The notes under the pieces are model-generated. The model had not been told where the DNA came from, did not search any database, and saw only the letters and a program-made list of their open reading frames with translations. This document shows, piece by piece, positions 8,344-14,559 of a stretch of DNA of 14,559 nt (its first letter is position 1; the number at the start of each line of letters is the position of its first letter). A program made the translations under genes and the position numbers. This stretch comes from Phascolarctobacterium sp. (GTDB lineage Bacteria > Bacillota > Negativicutes > Acidaminococcales > Acidaminococcaceae): the NCBI GenBank assembly GCA_016302525.1, contig JAEDNJ010000021.1:1-14559 (forward strand), given 5' to 3'.

Positions 8344-9297
8344 ATGATCAATATCGAAAAACCCAAAATGGTCACCGCTGAAATCAGTGATGACGCACGC
8401 TACGGCAAATTCGTTTGGGAACCGCTTGAAAGAGGTTATGGCATTACCTTAGGCAATAGCCTGCGTCGTGTGCTCTTATCCTCCTTACCGGGTGCAGCAG
8501 TAACCTATGTAAAGATTGATGGCGTTCTGCATGAATTTGCTACCATTCCTGGTGTTCGTGAAGACGTCGCAGATGTAATTCTGAACATCAAAGCTTTATG
8601 CTTAAAAATGGAAGGCGACGAAGAAAAAATCCTGCACATTGAATGCGAAGGTGAAGGCGAAGTAACTGCAGCAGATATTCAAGGTGATGTAGAGATTTTG
8701 AATCCTGGCCTGCACATTGCAACTTTAGATAAAGATGCTGTATTTAATATGGAAATCCATGTTAATAGAGGCATTGGTTATGTTCCAGCAGACAAGAACA
8801 AGCAGCCTGATCAACCCATCGGTGTTATTCCTGTTGACTCCATCTATTCTCCTATTACTAGAGTAAAATTTGGTGTTACTGATACCCGCGTTGGTAATGT
8901 TACCAACTATGATAAGTTGACTCTGGAGGTTTGGACTGATGGCAGCGTAAGACCTGATGAAGCTGTTAATATGGCATCCAGCATCCTTATCGACTATCTC
9001 AAATTATTCCAAACTGGTGATACCATTAAGCAGATGATTAACGTTGTCGGCGACAATGATAACACTGAAGAAACTGCTTCTGAAGGTCCTGGCGCACTTT
9101 CCATCGACGATCTTGATTTGTCTGTACGCAGCAGCAACTGCTTACGTCGTGCAGGCATCAACACCGTTGAGGAGCTGTGTCAAAAGACTGAGGAAGACAT
9201 GATGAAAGTACGTAACTTAGGTCGTAAGTCTCTGGACGAGGTTAAAAAGAAATTGTTTGATCTGGGTCTGTCCTTACGCAAGAGTGACGAAGATTAA
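8344..9297 (+). CDS. rpoA: DNA-directed RNA polymerase subunit alpha
   Basis: The alpha subunit dimerises to scaffold RNA polymerase assembly and contacts UP elements and activators. From ATG 8344 it has 317 residues, normal for Firmicutes. The N-terminal domain shows [20 protein letters not shown] (residues 23-42) and spans about 1-230. A short acidic linker ([11 protein letters not shown]) leads to the C-terminal domain (about 250-310) with [13 protein letters not shown] and [15 protein letters not shown]262 lines up with E. coli R265, the key UP-element arginine. The gene is preceded by a leader hairpin and followed by rplQ, the conserved end of the alpha cluster. Confidence 0.98.
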   Translation: MINIEKPKMVTAEISDDARYGKFVWEPLERGYGITLGNSLRRVLLSSLPGAAVTYVKIDGVLHEFATIPGVREDVADVILNIKALCLKMEGDEEKILHIECEGEGEVTAADIQGDVEILNPGLHIATLDKDAVFNMEIHVNRGIGYVPADKNKQPDQPIGVIPVDSIYSPITRVKFGVTDTRVGNVTNYDKLTLEVWTDGSVRPDEAVNMASSILIDYLKLFQTGDTIKQMINVVGDNDNTEETASEGPGALSIDDLDLSVRSSNCLRRAGINTVEELCQKTEEDMMKVRNLGRKSLDEVKKKLFDLGLSLRKSDED

Positions 9298-9314
9298 TAA
9301 GGGGGAAAAGTCCA

Positions 9315-9659
9315 ATGGCATTCTACAGAAAGCTCGGCCGTAATTCCAGCAACCGTAAAGCTTTATTTCGTAGCATTTTAACTTCCTTCTTCAAATATGG
9401 CCGCATCGAAACTACTATCACCAAAGCTAAAGAGGTTGCAGCAAAATCCGCTGAACTGATTACTTTGGCTAAACAAAACGACCTGCATGCACGTCGTCAA
9501 GTTCTGGCTATCCTGGTTGACGAAACCGTTACCAAGAAACTGTTTGAAGAAATCGCTCCGAAATTCGCAGACGTAAAGGGTGGCTACACTCGTATTTACA
9601 GAGTTGGTCCTCGTCGCGGCGATGCTGCTGAAATGGCAATCATCGAATTAACCAAATAA
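9315..9659 (+). CDS. rplQ: 50S ribosomal protein L17
   Basis: L17 lies near the polypeptide exit tunnel. The 114-residue product starts [20 protein letters not shown], a close variant of the family's N-terminal signature, continues with [13 protein letters not shown] and ends with [24 protein letters not shown]. The site GGGGG at 9301-9305 precedes the ATG. It is the last gene of the ribosomal cluster; a strong terminator begins 21 bases after its stop. The ecfA-ecfA-ecfT-truA-rplM-rpsI genes that often follow rplQ in Firmicutes are absent. Confidence 0.98.
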   Translation: MAFYRKLGRNSSNRKALFRSILTSFFKYGRIETTITKAKEVAAKSAELITLAKQNDLHARRQVLAILVDETVTKKLFEEIAPKFADVKGGYTRIYRVGPRRGDAAEMAIIELTK

Positions 9660-9679
9660 TTTATGGTCATAAATTAAGG

Positions 9680-9720
9680 CAGGAACTTAAGCATAGGCTT
9701 AGGCTCCTGCTTTTGTTTTG
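9680..9720 (+). terminator. Intrinsic terminator of the ribosomal cluster
   Basis: A 14-position stem pairs 9680-9693 with 9698-9711, with one A/C mismatch and one G-T wobble, around an ATAG loop. The outer six pairs are GCAGGA/TCCTGC. It is followed by TTTTGTTTT (9712-9720). This is the only strong terminator in the first 9.7 kb and ends the long ribosomal transcript. Confidence 0.92.
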
Positions 9721-9780
9721 TCCTCATTTGCTGCTAAACTATATTCAGCATATGTATACAAAACATCTGCATATTATTGT

Positions 9781-9809
9781 GAGACAAAACTTCAATTATA
9801 TGGTAAAAT
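9781..9809 (+). promoter_or_regulatory. Probable sigma-A promoter of the ACT-UPF0210-nth unit
   Basis: GAGACA (9781-9786, four of six matches to TTGACA) and TAAAAT (9804-9809, five of six to TATAAT) are separated by exactly 17 bases. The predicted start is near 9816, giving a leader of about 74 bases. A small inverted repeat, AACGA/TCGTT (9816-9820 and 9827-9831), sits at the predicted start site. The promoter follows the rplQ terminator and precedes the next gene, as required. Confidence 0.6.
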
Positions 9810-9889
9810 AGTAAAAACGAGCCATATCGTTATATTATTCTAGTTCGCTAGTGTTTTTGCTGGCCAAGACATAGAAGGGAGACTACACA

Positions 9890-10159
9890 ATGCAGGTTGT
9901 ATTAACTATCGTAGGAGAGGACCAAGTAGGTATTATTGCTAAGGTAAGCAACGCTTTAGCAGATATGAATATTAATATTGTCAACATCAACCAAAATATT
10001 ATGCAGGGCTTTTTTAACATGGTGCTGATTGCGGAAATGGATAAGGCTAATGTTTCTATTAAGGAAGCTCGTGATGTGATGACTAAATTAGGTGAAGAAA
10101 TTGGCGTAGAAATTCGTCTGCAAAGTGAAGAGATTTTCACTGCTATGCACCGCATTTAA
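9890..10159 (+). CDS. ACT domain-containing protein, UPF0237 type
   Basis: This 89-residue protein is a stand-alone ACT domain. The N-terminal strand-loop-helix MQVVLTIVGEDQVGIIAKVSN, with the D-x-V/P-G-I motif, is the usual ligand-binding element of ACT folds, and the second half (NINIVNINQNIMQGFFNMVL) matches the GcvR-like UPF0237 group. ACT domains usually bind amino acids or other small molecules and dimerise; the ligand here is unknown. AAGGGAGA at 9875-9882 sets the start. It is 16 bases upstream of the UPF0210 gene, a pairing I recall in streptococci and other Firmicutes, so it may be that protein's regulatory partner. Confidence 0.9.
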   Translation: MQVVLTIVGEDQVGIIAKVSNALADMNINIVNINQNIMQGFFNMVLIAEMDKANVSIKEARDVMTKLGEEIGVEIRLQSEEIFTAMHRI

Positions 10160-10175
10160 GGCGTAGGAGGAAGTC

Positions 10176-11537
10176 ATGTTATATAACACACAGGATATAT
10201 TCGAAACTACGCGGATGATTACCCAAAACAAATTGGATGTGCGCACGATTACTATGGGAATTAGCCTGCGTGATTGCTGCCATCCGGATATTAATGTGGT
10301 GGCGCAAAAAATCTATGACAAGATTTGTCTTAAGGCAGAAAAGCTTGTGAAGACGGGCGAGGACCTTGAGGTTGAACTTGGTGTTCCCATTATCAATAAG
10401 CGTATCTCTGTTACACCTATTTCTATGGTAGGAGAGAGCTGTGATACAAATGACTATGTGCCCCTTGCTAAGGCCTTAGACCGTGCTGGCAAGCAGGTTG
10501 GCGTAAACTTTATTGGTGGCTTTTCTGCTCTGGTAGATAAAGGTTATACTAAGGGTGATCGCAATCTTATAAACTCTATCCCTGAGGCGTTGGATGTTAC
10601 GGACATTGTCTGCTCCTCTGTTAGCGTAGGCTCTACTAAATGTGGCATCAACATGGATGCCGTAAAGCAGATGGGCGAAATTATCAAGCTGACTGCTAAG
10701 CGTACTGCAGATAGAGATGCTCTTGGCTGCGCTAAGCTGGTAGTGTTCTGCAATGCTGTGCCAGATAATCCCTTTATGGCTGGTGCTTTCCTTGGTGTGA
10801 CTGAGCCGGAAACCGTTATCAATGTTGGCGTAAGTGGTCCTGGCGTTGTTAAGCATGCCCTAGAGTCTGTGCGCAATGGTGATATTGGCGAGGTAGCAGA
10901 AACAATTAAAAAGACGGCCTTTAAAATTACGCGTGTAGGTCAATTAGTAGCTCAGGAGGCCGCTAAGCGATTAAATACTCAGTTTGGCATTATTGACCTA
11001 TCTCTAGCGCCTACTCCTGCTGTCGGCGACTCTGTAGCCCATATTCTGGAAGAAATTGGCCTCGAATGCTGCGGCGGACCTGGCACAACTGCTACTCTGG
11101 CCATGCTGAATGATGCAGTGAAAAAGGGTGGCCTCATGGCTTCCAGCTATGTTGGTGGCTTAAGCGGTGCCTTTATTCCTGTTAGTGAGGATGCTGGCAT
11201 GATTCACGCTGTTGAGTGTGGCTGTCTGACCTTGGAAAAGCTGGAGGCAATGACCTGCGTATGCTCTGTTGGTCTGGATATGATTGCTATTCCTGGCGAT
11301 ACTACTGCTGCTACTATCTCTGCGATTATTGCAGATGAGGCTGCTATTGGCATGATTAACAATAAAACTACTGCAGTGCGTGTAATTCCTGTGCCTGGCA
11401 AGGGGGTAGGTGAGAAGGTTGAATTTGGTGGCCTGTTAGGCTACGCACCTATTATCAAGGTCAATACCTATAGCGCCGAAAGGTTTATTTCTCGTGGTGG
11501 ACGCATTCCTGCCCCCGTAAGGAGTCTGACTAACTAA
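10176..11537 (+). CDS. UPF0210 (DUF711, 'PFL family') protein of unknown function
   Basis: The 453-residue product has the length and motifs of the UPF0210 family: [20 protein letters not shown] at residues 12-31, [19 protein letters not shown] (274-292), [12 protein letters not shown] (300-311) and [13 protein letters not shown] (327-339). There is no signal peptide or membrane helix, so it should be cytoplasmic. The family's activity is not established to my knowledge; the 'PFL' name reflects proposed similarity to the pyruvate formate-lyase fold, but I see no glycyl-radical motif that would support that activity. TAGGAGGA at 10165-10172 sets the start. It is co-transcribed with the ACT gene, and its stop overlaps the nth start by one base. 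Confidence 0.9.
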   Translation: MLYNTQDIFETTRMITQNKLDVRTITMGISLRDCCHPDINVVAQKIYDKICLKAEKLVKTGEDLEVELGVPIINKRISVTPISMVGESCDTNDYVPLAKALDRAGKQVGVNFIGGFSALVDKGYTKGDRNLINSIPEALDVTDIVCSSVSVGSTKCGINMDAVKQMGEIIKLTAKRTADRDALGCAKLVVFCNAVPDNPFMAGAFLGVTEPETVINVGVSGPGVVKHALESVRNGDIGEVAETIKKTAFKITRVGQLVAQEAAKRLNTQFGIIDLSLAPTPAVGDSVAHILEEIGLECCGGPGTTATLAMLNDAVKKGGLMASSYVGGLSGAFIPVSEDAGMIHAVECGCLTLEKLEAMTCVCSVGLDMIAIPGDTTAATISAIIADEAAIGMINNKTTAVRVIPVPGKGVGEKVEFGGLLGYAPIIKVNTYSAERFISRGGRIPAPVRSLTN

Positions 11538-12172
11538 TGCTGAAAAAATCACAAAAGCTAGAAATTGTTGCTTGCCTAGAGCAAACTTATAAGGGCGAAG
11601 GGACTATGCTCAAATACGGCTCTCCCTTTGAGCTTTTGGTAGCTGTTGTTTTAGCAGCGCAGTGTACTGATGAGCGAGTAAATAAGATTACTGCTCGCAT
11701 TTTTCCGCGCCTAAATACGCCCGAAAAAATGGCCGCCCTAAGCCTAGAGCAGCTAGAGGCAGAGATTAGAGATTGTGGACTTTATCATGCCAAGGCGAAA
11801 AATTTATTGGCTGCCTGCAAGCTGTTGCTAGAAAAATTTAACGGCGAGGTGCCAGCTACTATTCCGGAGCTGATGGAGCTGCCTGGTGTGGGACAGAAAA
11901 CAGCTAATGTTGTTGCCAATGTTGTTTTTGGTGTGCCAGCTATTGCTGTAGATACTCATGTCTTTAGAGTATCACATAGATTACAGCTTGCTAAGGGCAA
12001 GGATCCCTTAGAGACCGAAAAGGAGCTAGAAAAGCTCATTCCTAAAGAAAAATGGGGTGAAGCTCACCATTGGCTCATTTGGCACGGAAGAAGGGTTTGT
12101 AAGGCGCGTAAGCCACTCTGTAAGGATTGTGTGCTGCTGGATTTATGCCCCTTTAAAGAGAAAAATATCTAA
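11537..12172 (+). CDS. nth: Endonuclease III (DNA glycosylase/AP lyase)
   Basis: Endonuclease III removes oxidised pyrimidines and cuts the resulting abasic site in base-excision repair. The 211-residue length matches E. coli Nth. The helix-hairpin-helix ELPGVGQKTANVVANVVFG holds catalytic K121, and D139 lies in AVDTHVFRVSHRL. The C-terminal iron-sulfur motif C188-x6-C195-x2-C198-x5-C204 is complete. All these positions are offset by one from E. coli. The ATG overlaps the upstream TAA (TAATG); AAGGAG at 11519-11524 is 12 bases away, so coupling probably helps initiation. An intrinsic terminator starts seven bases after the stop. Confidence 0.97.
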   Translation: MLKKSQKLEIVACLEQTYKGEGTMLKYGSPFELLVAVVLAAQCTDERVNKITARIFPRLNTPEKMAALSLEQLEAEIRDCGLYHAKAKNLLAACKLLLEKFNGEVPATIPELMELPGVGQKTANVVANVVFGVPAIAVDTHVFRVSHRLQLAKGKDPLETEKELEKLIPKEKWGEAHHWLIWHGRRVCKARKPLCKDCVLLDLCPFKEKNI

Positions 12173-12178
12173 AGGATT

Positions 12179-12208
12179 GCGGGAATGGTTTGGCCTTCCC
12201 GCTTTTTT
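12179..12208 (+). terminator. Intrinsic terminator between nth and recQ
   Basis: GCGGGAA (12179-12185) and TTCCCGC (12196-12202) form a perfect seven-pair stem with a ten-base loop, in which GG and CC can add two more pairs. TTTTTT follows at 12203-12208. It ends the ACT-UPF0210-nth transcript, yet the recQ start lies only 15 bases downstream. Confidence 0.88.
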
Positions 12209-12212
12209 ATTC

Positions 12213-12218
12213 GAGGAT
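12213..12218 (+). promoter_or_regulatory. Ribosome binding site that fixes the recQ start
   Basis: GAGGAT lies five bases before ATG 12224. The in-frame ATG at 12185 falls inside the terminator stem and has no ribosome binding site; the 13 residues it would add do not resemble RecQ. This supports 12224 as the start. Confidence 0.65.
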
Positions 12219-12223
12219 TGAAA

Positions 12224-13468
12224 ATGCAAATTGATTCTGCGTTACTACATAGAGCTTTAAAATATTATTATGGCTACGAGGAGTTTCGTGCTGGGCAAGA
12301 GGCAATAATTTCTACTATCTTAACAGGACAGCCTGTTCTCGCAGTGCTGCCAACAGGTGCAGGCAAGAGTATCTGCTTTCAGCTTCCCTCCCTTCTACTC
12401 AAGGGCATTACCCTAGTGGTATCGCCCTTAATTTCCTTAATGAAGGACCAGGCAGAGAATTTGTCTAAACGAGGGATTCGCGCTGCATACCTTGAAAGCG
12501 GCATGACTAGCAATGAGGCTGGCAAAATTCTCTATGATGTGCTGCAGGGACGCTGTAAGTTTCTCTATGTTGCCCCAGAGCGCTTACAAAATCCGCAATT
12601 TGTGAAATTTGCTCAGCAGGCTAGGATTACTCTGATTGCCATTGATGAGGCGCATTGCGTATCCCAGTGGGGAAGAAGCTTTCGCAAGGATTACTATAAT
12701 ATTCCGGGCTTTATCAAGGCCTTGCCGCATAAGCCATTAATTGCTGCCTTTACAGCTACTGCCACGCCTGAGGTTAGGCTGGATATAGTAGAGCATTTAG
12801 AAATACATGAGGCTAAGCTGGTTATTTCTGGCTTTGATAGGCCCAATTTATACTTCGAGGTTAAGCGTGTAGCTGACAAGGATAGAAGCCTCTTAGATTA
12901 CCTGGCACAGCACAAGGGTGAATGTGGCATTGTCTACTGTTCTACAAGAGCGAAGGTAGAAGGAGTGACGAAATTATTACAGGAGCAGCATTATCAGGCT
13001 CTGCGTTATCATGCAGGCTTGACTGCGGAGGAAAGAAGAAGCAATCAAAGTCTGTTTGTTGAGGGCAAGGTACAAATAATAGTAGCCACGAATGCCTTTG
13101 GCATGGGCATAGACAAGCCGGATGTACGCTTTGTTATCCACTATAATATGCCTAAGGATATAGAAAGCTATTATCAGGAGGCAGGCAGAGCTGGCAGGGA
13201 CGGCAAGCCCTCAGAGTGTATTCTTTTGTATAGCAGAAGTGATTTACAGATTAATAAGTATCTGATTGAGAGCGGCGAAGGCTGTGCAGCTACTAAGGAT
13301 ATGGAAGCAAAGCTGCTAGAGCGTATGTCCACATATTGCAATACTAGTGTGTGTCTCAGAAGGTATATGCTAGAGTATTTTGGCGAGACTGCTGCTCACA
13401 AATGCTCTAATTGCAGCAACTGTCACAAGGGAAAACAAGAAAATTGGCGTCGATTTTTTGGCATTTAG
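12224..13468 (+). CDS. recQ: Short RecQ-family ATP-dependent DNA helicase, no RQC or HRDC domain
   Basis: RecQ helicases unwind DNA 3' to 5' in recombination and repair. The 414-residue product shows motif 0 (F21, R22, Q25), Walker A PTGAGKS (43-49), DEAH (141-144), FTATAT (176-181), TNAFGMGIDKPDVRFVIHY (289-307) and the QEAGRAGRDG motif VI (318-327). Zinc ligands C377, C394, C397 and C400 are present. The protein ends 14 residues later, so the winged-helix (RQC) and HRDC domains of longer RecQ proteins are missing. The aromatic-rich loop reads SQWGRSFRKDY where E. coli has GHDFRPEY, so the conserved His is Arg. Gln codons are mostly CAG. A distinct RecQ-like subfamily is possible. Confidence 0.88.
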   Translation: MQIDSALLHRALKYYYGYEEFRAGQEAIISTILTGQPVLAVLPTGAGKSICFQLPSLLLKGITLVVSPLISLMKDQAENLSKRGIRAAYLESGMTSNEAGKILYDVLQGRCKFLYVAPERLQNPQFVKFAQQARITLIAIDEAHCVSQWGRSFRKDYYNIPGFIKALPHKPLIAAFTATATPEVRLDIVEHLEIHEAKLVISGFDRPNLYFEVKRVADKDRSLLDYLAQHKGECGIVYCSTRAKVEGVTKLLQEQHYQALRYHAGLTAEERRSNQSLFVEGKVQIIVATNAFGMGIDKPDVRFVIHYNMPKDIESYYQEAGRAGRDGKPSECILLYSRSDLQINKYLIESGEGCAATKDMEAKLLERMSTYCNTSVCLRRYMLEYFGETAAHKCSNCSNCHKGKQENWRRFFGI

Positions 13469-13518
13469 CTCCAATTTTTAGCAATTTATCTCTAATTTAC
13501 ACTTTGAATAGAAAAAAT

Positions 13519-13536
13519 TAGCATAAATAGCATAAA
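13519..13536 (+). repeat. Tandem repeat of TAGCATAAA, two copies
   Basis: The nine-base unit TAGCATAAA occurs twice head to tail without mismatch. In this AT-rich setting it could be chance or slippage, or a pair of binding sites; it lies about 125 bases upstream of the dctP -35 box. Confidence 0.6.
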
Positions 13537-13594
13537 TGTAATTATCACTATAATGAAAGACTTATACAAAAATAAGCTCCTACAACATCCTTTT

Positions 13595-13613
13595 ACAAGA
13601 AACAAATTCTTGT
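13595..13613 (+). repeat. Inverted repeat ACAAGAA-5-TTCTTGT
   Basis: Two perfect seven-base arms surround a five-base spacer (ACAAA). No U tract follows on either strand, so it is not a terminator. It ends 47 bases before the -35 box of dctP, a suitable place for a dimeric activator or repressor site. That role is inference. Confidence 0.5.
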
Positions 13614-13660
13614 GACAGTAGACAGAAAAATAAAAAACTGGCAATAATGTAAAAAATCTA

Positions 13661-13689
13661 TTGACAATGTTACTATGTCTTGCTATACT
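13661..13689 (+). promoter_or_regulatory. Strong sigma-A/sigma-70 promoter of dctP
   Basis: TTGACA (13661-13666, full consensus) and TATACT (13684-13689, five of six) are separated by the optimal 17 bases, with A/T-rich sequence upstream that could act as an UP element. Transcription should start near 13696. It is the best promoter in the window and fits the codon bias of dctP. Confidence 0.88.
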
Positions 13690-13700
13690 ATCACTATGTC
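13672..13700 (+). repeat. Direct repeat ACTATGTC flanking the dctP -10 box
   Basis: ACTATGTC occurs at 13672-13679 and again at 13693-13700, 21 bases apart start to start (two helical turns). One copy lies in the promoter spacer and the other overlaps the predicted start site. The geometry suits a regulator binding the same DNA face and blocking RNA polymerase, but no protein is identified here. Confidence 0.55.
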
Positions 13701-13820
13701 GTATTATCCATAGATTCGGGTTTATATGATTGTATTTAGGCCTTATTGCTTAAGAAATGATTAAGCGTATAAAATATTATTATGCAAGCAATGGCGCTGA
13801 AGAGAAAGGAAGTTTGTATT

Positions 13821-14559
13821 ATGAAATTATCTAAGAAATTTACTGCAGCTGCTATGGTAGCAGCTCTCGTACTGGTAGCTGGTTGTGGCGGCTCCGATAA
13901 AAAAGCCGATGCTCCTAAAGCAGGTGCAGAAAAGAAAGTAACCTTAAAATTAGCAGCTCAATTACCTGCTTCTCACTGGCTGGTTAAAAACATGGATAGC
14001 CTGAAATCCAAGGTTGCTGCAAAAACCAACAACACCGTAGAAATTCAAATTTCTGCTGCTGGTGCTACCTTTAAAGACAAAAACATGAATGACGCTATTG
14101 TATCTGGCGCTTTAGATATGGGCTTGAATACTGTTGGCCGTTGGGCACAGGTTATTCCTGCTATGAACGTATTTGATGTACCCTTCCTGTTCCCCTCCTA
14201 TGAGCAAATCGACAAGGCTATCGACGGTGGCGTTGGCAAAATGCTGGGTGATGAGCTGCAAAAGAAGGGTGTTCGTCCTCTGATTTGGGCTGACTACGGT
14301 TTTGTTCAATTCGCAAACAACAAAAAACTCTGCAAGACTCCGGATGACTTCAAGGGTATGAAGATTCGTGGCTATTCCAAGTATTCTTCTGAAACCATTA
14401 AGGCTATCGGCGCTTCCTCTACTACCATGAGCTCTGGTGAAGTTTACATGGCAATTAAAAACGGCACTCTGGATGGCCAAATCTCTGGTACTCCTGCTAT
14501 GATGAGCCGCAAAATGTATGAGGTTCATAAATACCTGACCATTACCAACAATGCTTCTC
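13821..14559 (+). CDS. dctP: TRAP transporter solute-binding lipoprotein, DctP family (partial)
   Basis: This is the extracytoplasmic substrate-binding subunit of a TRAP transporter, which imports organic acids using an ion gradient. The first 246 codons are visible and the gene runs off the right edge. The N-terminus is a lipoprotein signal: KKF, a hydrophobic stretch, and lipobox LVAGC with C22. DctP motifs include MGLNTVGRWAQVIPAMNVFD (100-119), DDFKGMKIRGYSKY (175-188) with R183 aligned to the carboxylate-binding arginine, and SSGEVYMAIKNGTLDGQ (204-220). AAAGGA at 13805-13810 supports ATG 13821 over the in-frame ATG at 13782. Codon use is ribosomal-like (6 of 7 Gln are CAA), implying high expression. 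The substrate cannot be read from the sequence; the dctQ and dctM partners would lie beyond the edge. Confidence 0.93.
   Translation, partial: MKLSKKFTAAAMVAALVLVAGCGGSDKKADAPKAGAEKKVTLKLAAQLPASHWLVKNMDSLKSKVAAKTNNTVEIQISAAGATFKDKNMNDAIVSGALDMGLNTVGRWAQVIPAMNVFDVPFLFPSYEQIDKAIDGGVGKMLGDELQKKGVRPLIWADYGFVQFANNKKLCKTPDDFKGMKIRGYSKYSSETIKAIGASSTTMSSGEVYMAIKNGTLDGQISGTPAMMSRKMYEVHKYLTITNNAS

Larger units (their letters stand above)
13469..13820 (+). other. AT-rich intergenic region upstream of dctP
   Basis: No gene of credible length or start signal is seen in these 352 bases. It holds a tandem repeat of TAGCATAAA (13519-13536), a perfect TATAAT (13549-13554) without a good -35, an inverted repeat ACAAGAA/TTCTTGT (13595-13601 and 13607-13613), a strong promoter (13661-13689) with ACTATGTC repeated on either side of its -10 box, and a leader hairpin GCTTAA/TTAAGC (13748-13753 and 13761-13766). 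The leader from the predicted start near 13696 to the dctP ATG is about 125 bases. Confidence 0.8.

Noticed and set aside
9840..9858. CTAG-TTCG-CTAG hairpin followed by TTTTT in the ACT gene leader, as an attenuator
   Set aside because: The stem has only four pairs and is closed by G-C rather than the extra-stable C-G around UUCG, so termination there is unlikely.
9883..10155. Reverse-strand frame covering the ACT-domain gene
   Set aside because: It mirrors the coding strand almost exactly and its translation is low-complexity; the forward frame is a clear ACT domain.
10476..10876. Two reverse-strand frames inside the UPF0210 gene
   Set aside because: Both overlap each other and the well-supported forward gene, with no start signals or motifs.
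12185..12223. Upstream recQ start at ATG 12185
   Set aside because: The ATG is part of the terminator stem, has no ribosome binding site, and the added residues do not match RecQ.
13440..13478. AAAATTGG / CCAATTTT pairing across the recQ stop as a recQ terminator
   Set aside because: Eight pairs, mostly A-T, with a 23-base loop and no separate U tract; too weak to call.
13782..13820. Upstream in-frame ATG of dctP at 13782
   Set aside because: It lacks a ribosome binding site and would put 13 charged or polar-leaning residues before a normal lipoprotein signal peptide; ATG 13821 has AAAGGA upstream.
14112..14528. Reverse-strand reading frame of 138 codons inside dctP
   Set aside because: It is antisense to a clear DctP sequence, has no ribosome binding site or recognisable motif, and is explained by the strong codon bias of dctP.

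Overview
The window is a bacterial chromosome segment of moderate GC carrying the distal end of the S10 ribosomal cluster, a complete spc-type cluster and the alpha-type cluster, all on the + strand. After these come a small four-gene housekeeping region and the start of a TRAP-transporter gene. Gene order (rpsD between rpsK and rpoA), a short zinc-binding S14, zinc-type L24, L36 and adenylate kinase, strong AAGGAGG ribosome binding sites and frequent GTG/TTG starts point to Firmicutes in the broad sense. A DctP-type TRAP receptor as a highly biased, lipoprotein-type gene makes an anaerobic Negativicutes (for example an Acidaminococcaceae-like organism) my best guess. That placement is inference from memory of the families, not a database match.

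Layout. Bases 1-9659 hold 21 tightly packed genes: rpmC, rpsQ, rplN, rplX, rplE, rpsZ(rpsN type Z), rpsH, rplF, rplR, rpsE, rpmD, rplO, secY, adk, infA, rpmJ, rpsM, rpsK, rpsD, rpoA, rplQ. The stop codon of the preceding gene (probably rplP) is at 4-6. Intergenic gaps are short and I see no convincing internal promoter. A strong intrinsic terminator at 9680-9720 closes the transcript. The cluster encodes ribosomal proteins, the SecY translocon, adenylate kinase, IF-1 and the RNA polymerase alpha subunit. No map (methionine aminopeptidase) lies between adk and infA.

A second unit starts from a probable promoter at 9781-9809: an ACT-domain protein (UPF0237 type), a UPF0210/DUF711 'PFL family' protein of unknown function, and endonuclease III (nth), which overlaps its upstream neighbour by one base. 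An intrinsic terminator follows at 12179-12208. recQ begins only 15 bases after that terminator; it encodes a short RecQ helicase that ends right after the zinc-binding segment.

Bases 13469-13820 are an AT-rich intergenic region with several small repeats and a near-consensus sigma-A/sigma-70 promoter at 13661-13689. The promoter drives dctP, the solute-binding lipoprotein of a TRAP transporter, which runs off the right edge. dctP has ribosomal-protein-like codon use (6 of 7 Gln codons CAA), unlike the preceding recQ (13 of 20 CAG), so it is probably highly expressed.

The window is mostly ordinary core genome and I found no convincing novel defence or mobile system. The points most worth a second look are the direct repeats flanking the dctP -10 box, the short RecQ with an altered aromatic-rich loop, the terminator placed between nth and recQ, the perfect hairpin ahead of rpoA, and the uncharacterised ACT-UPF0210 pair.
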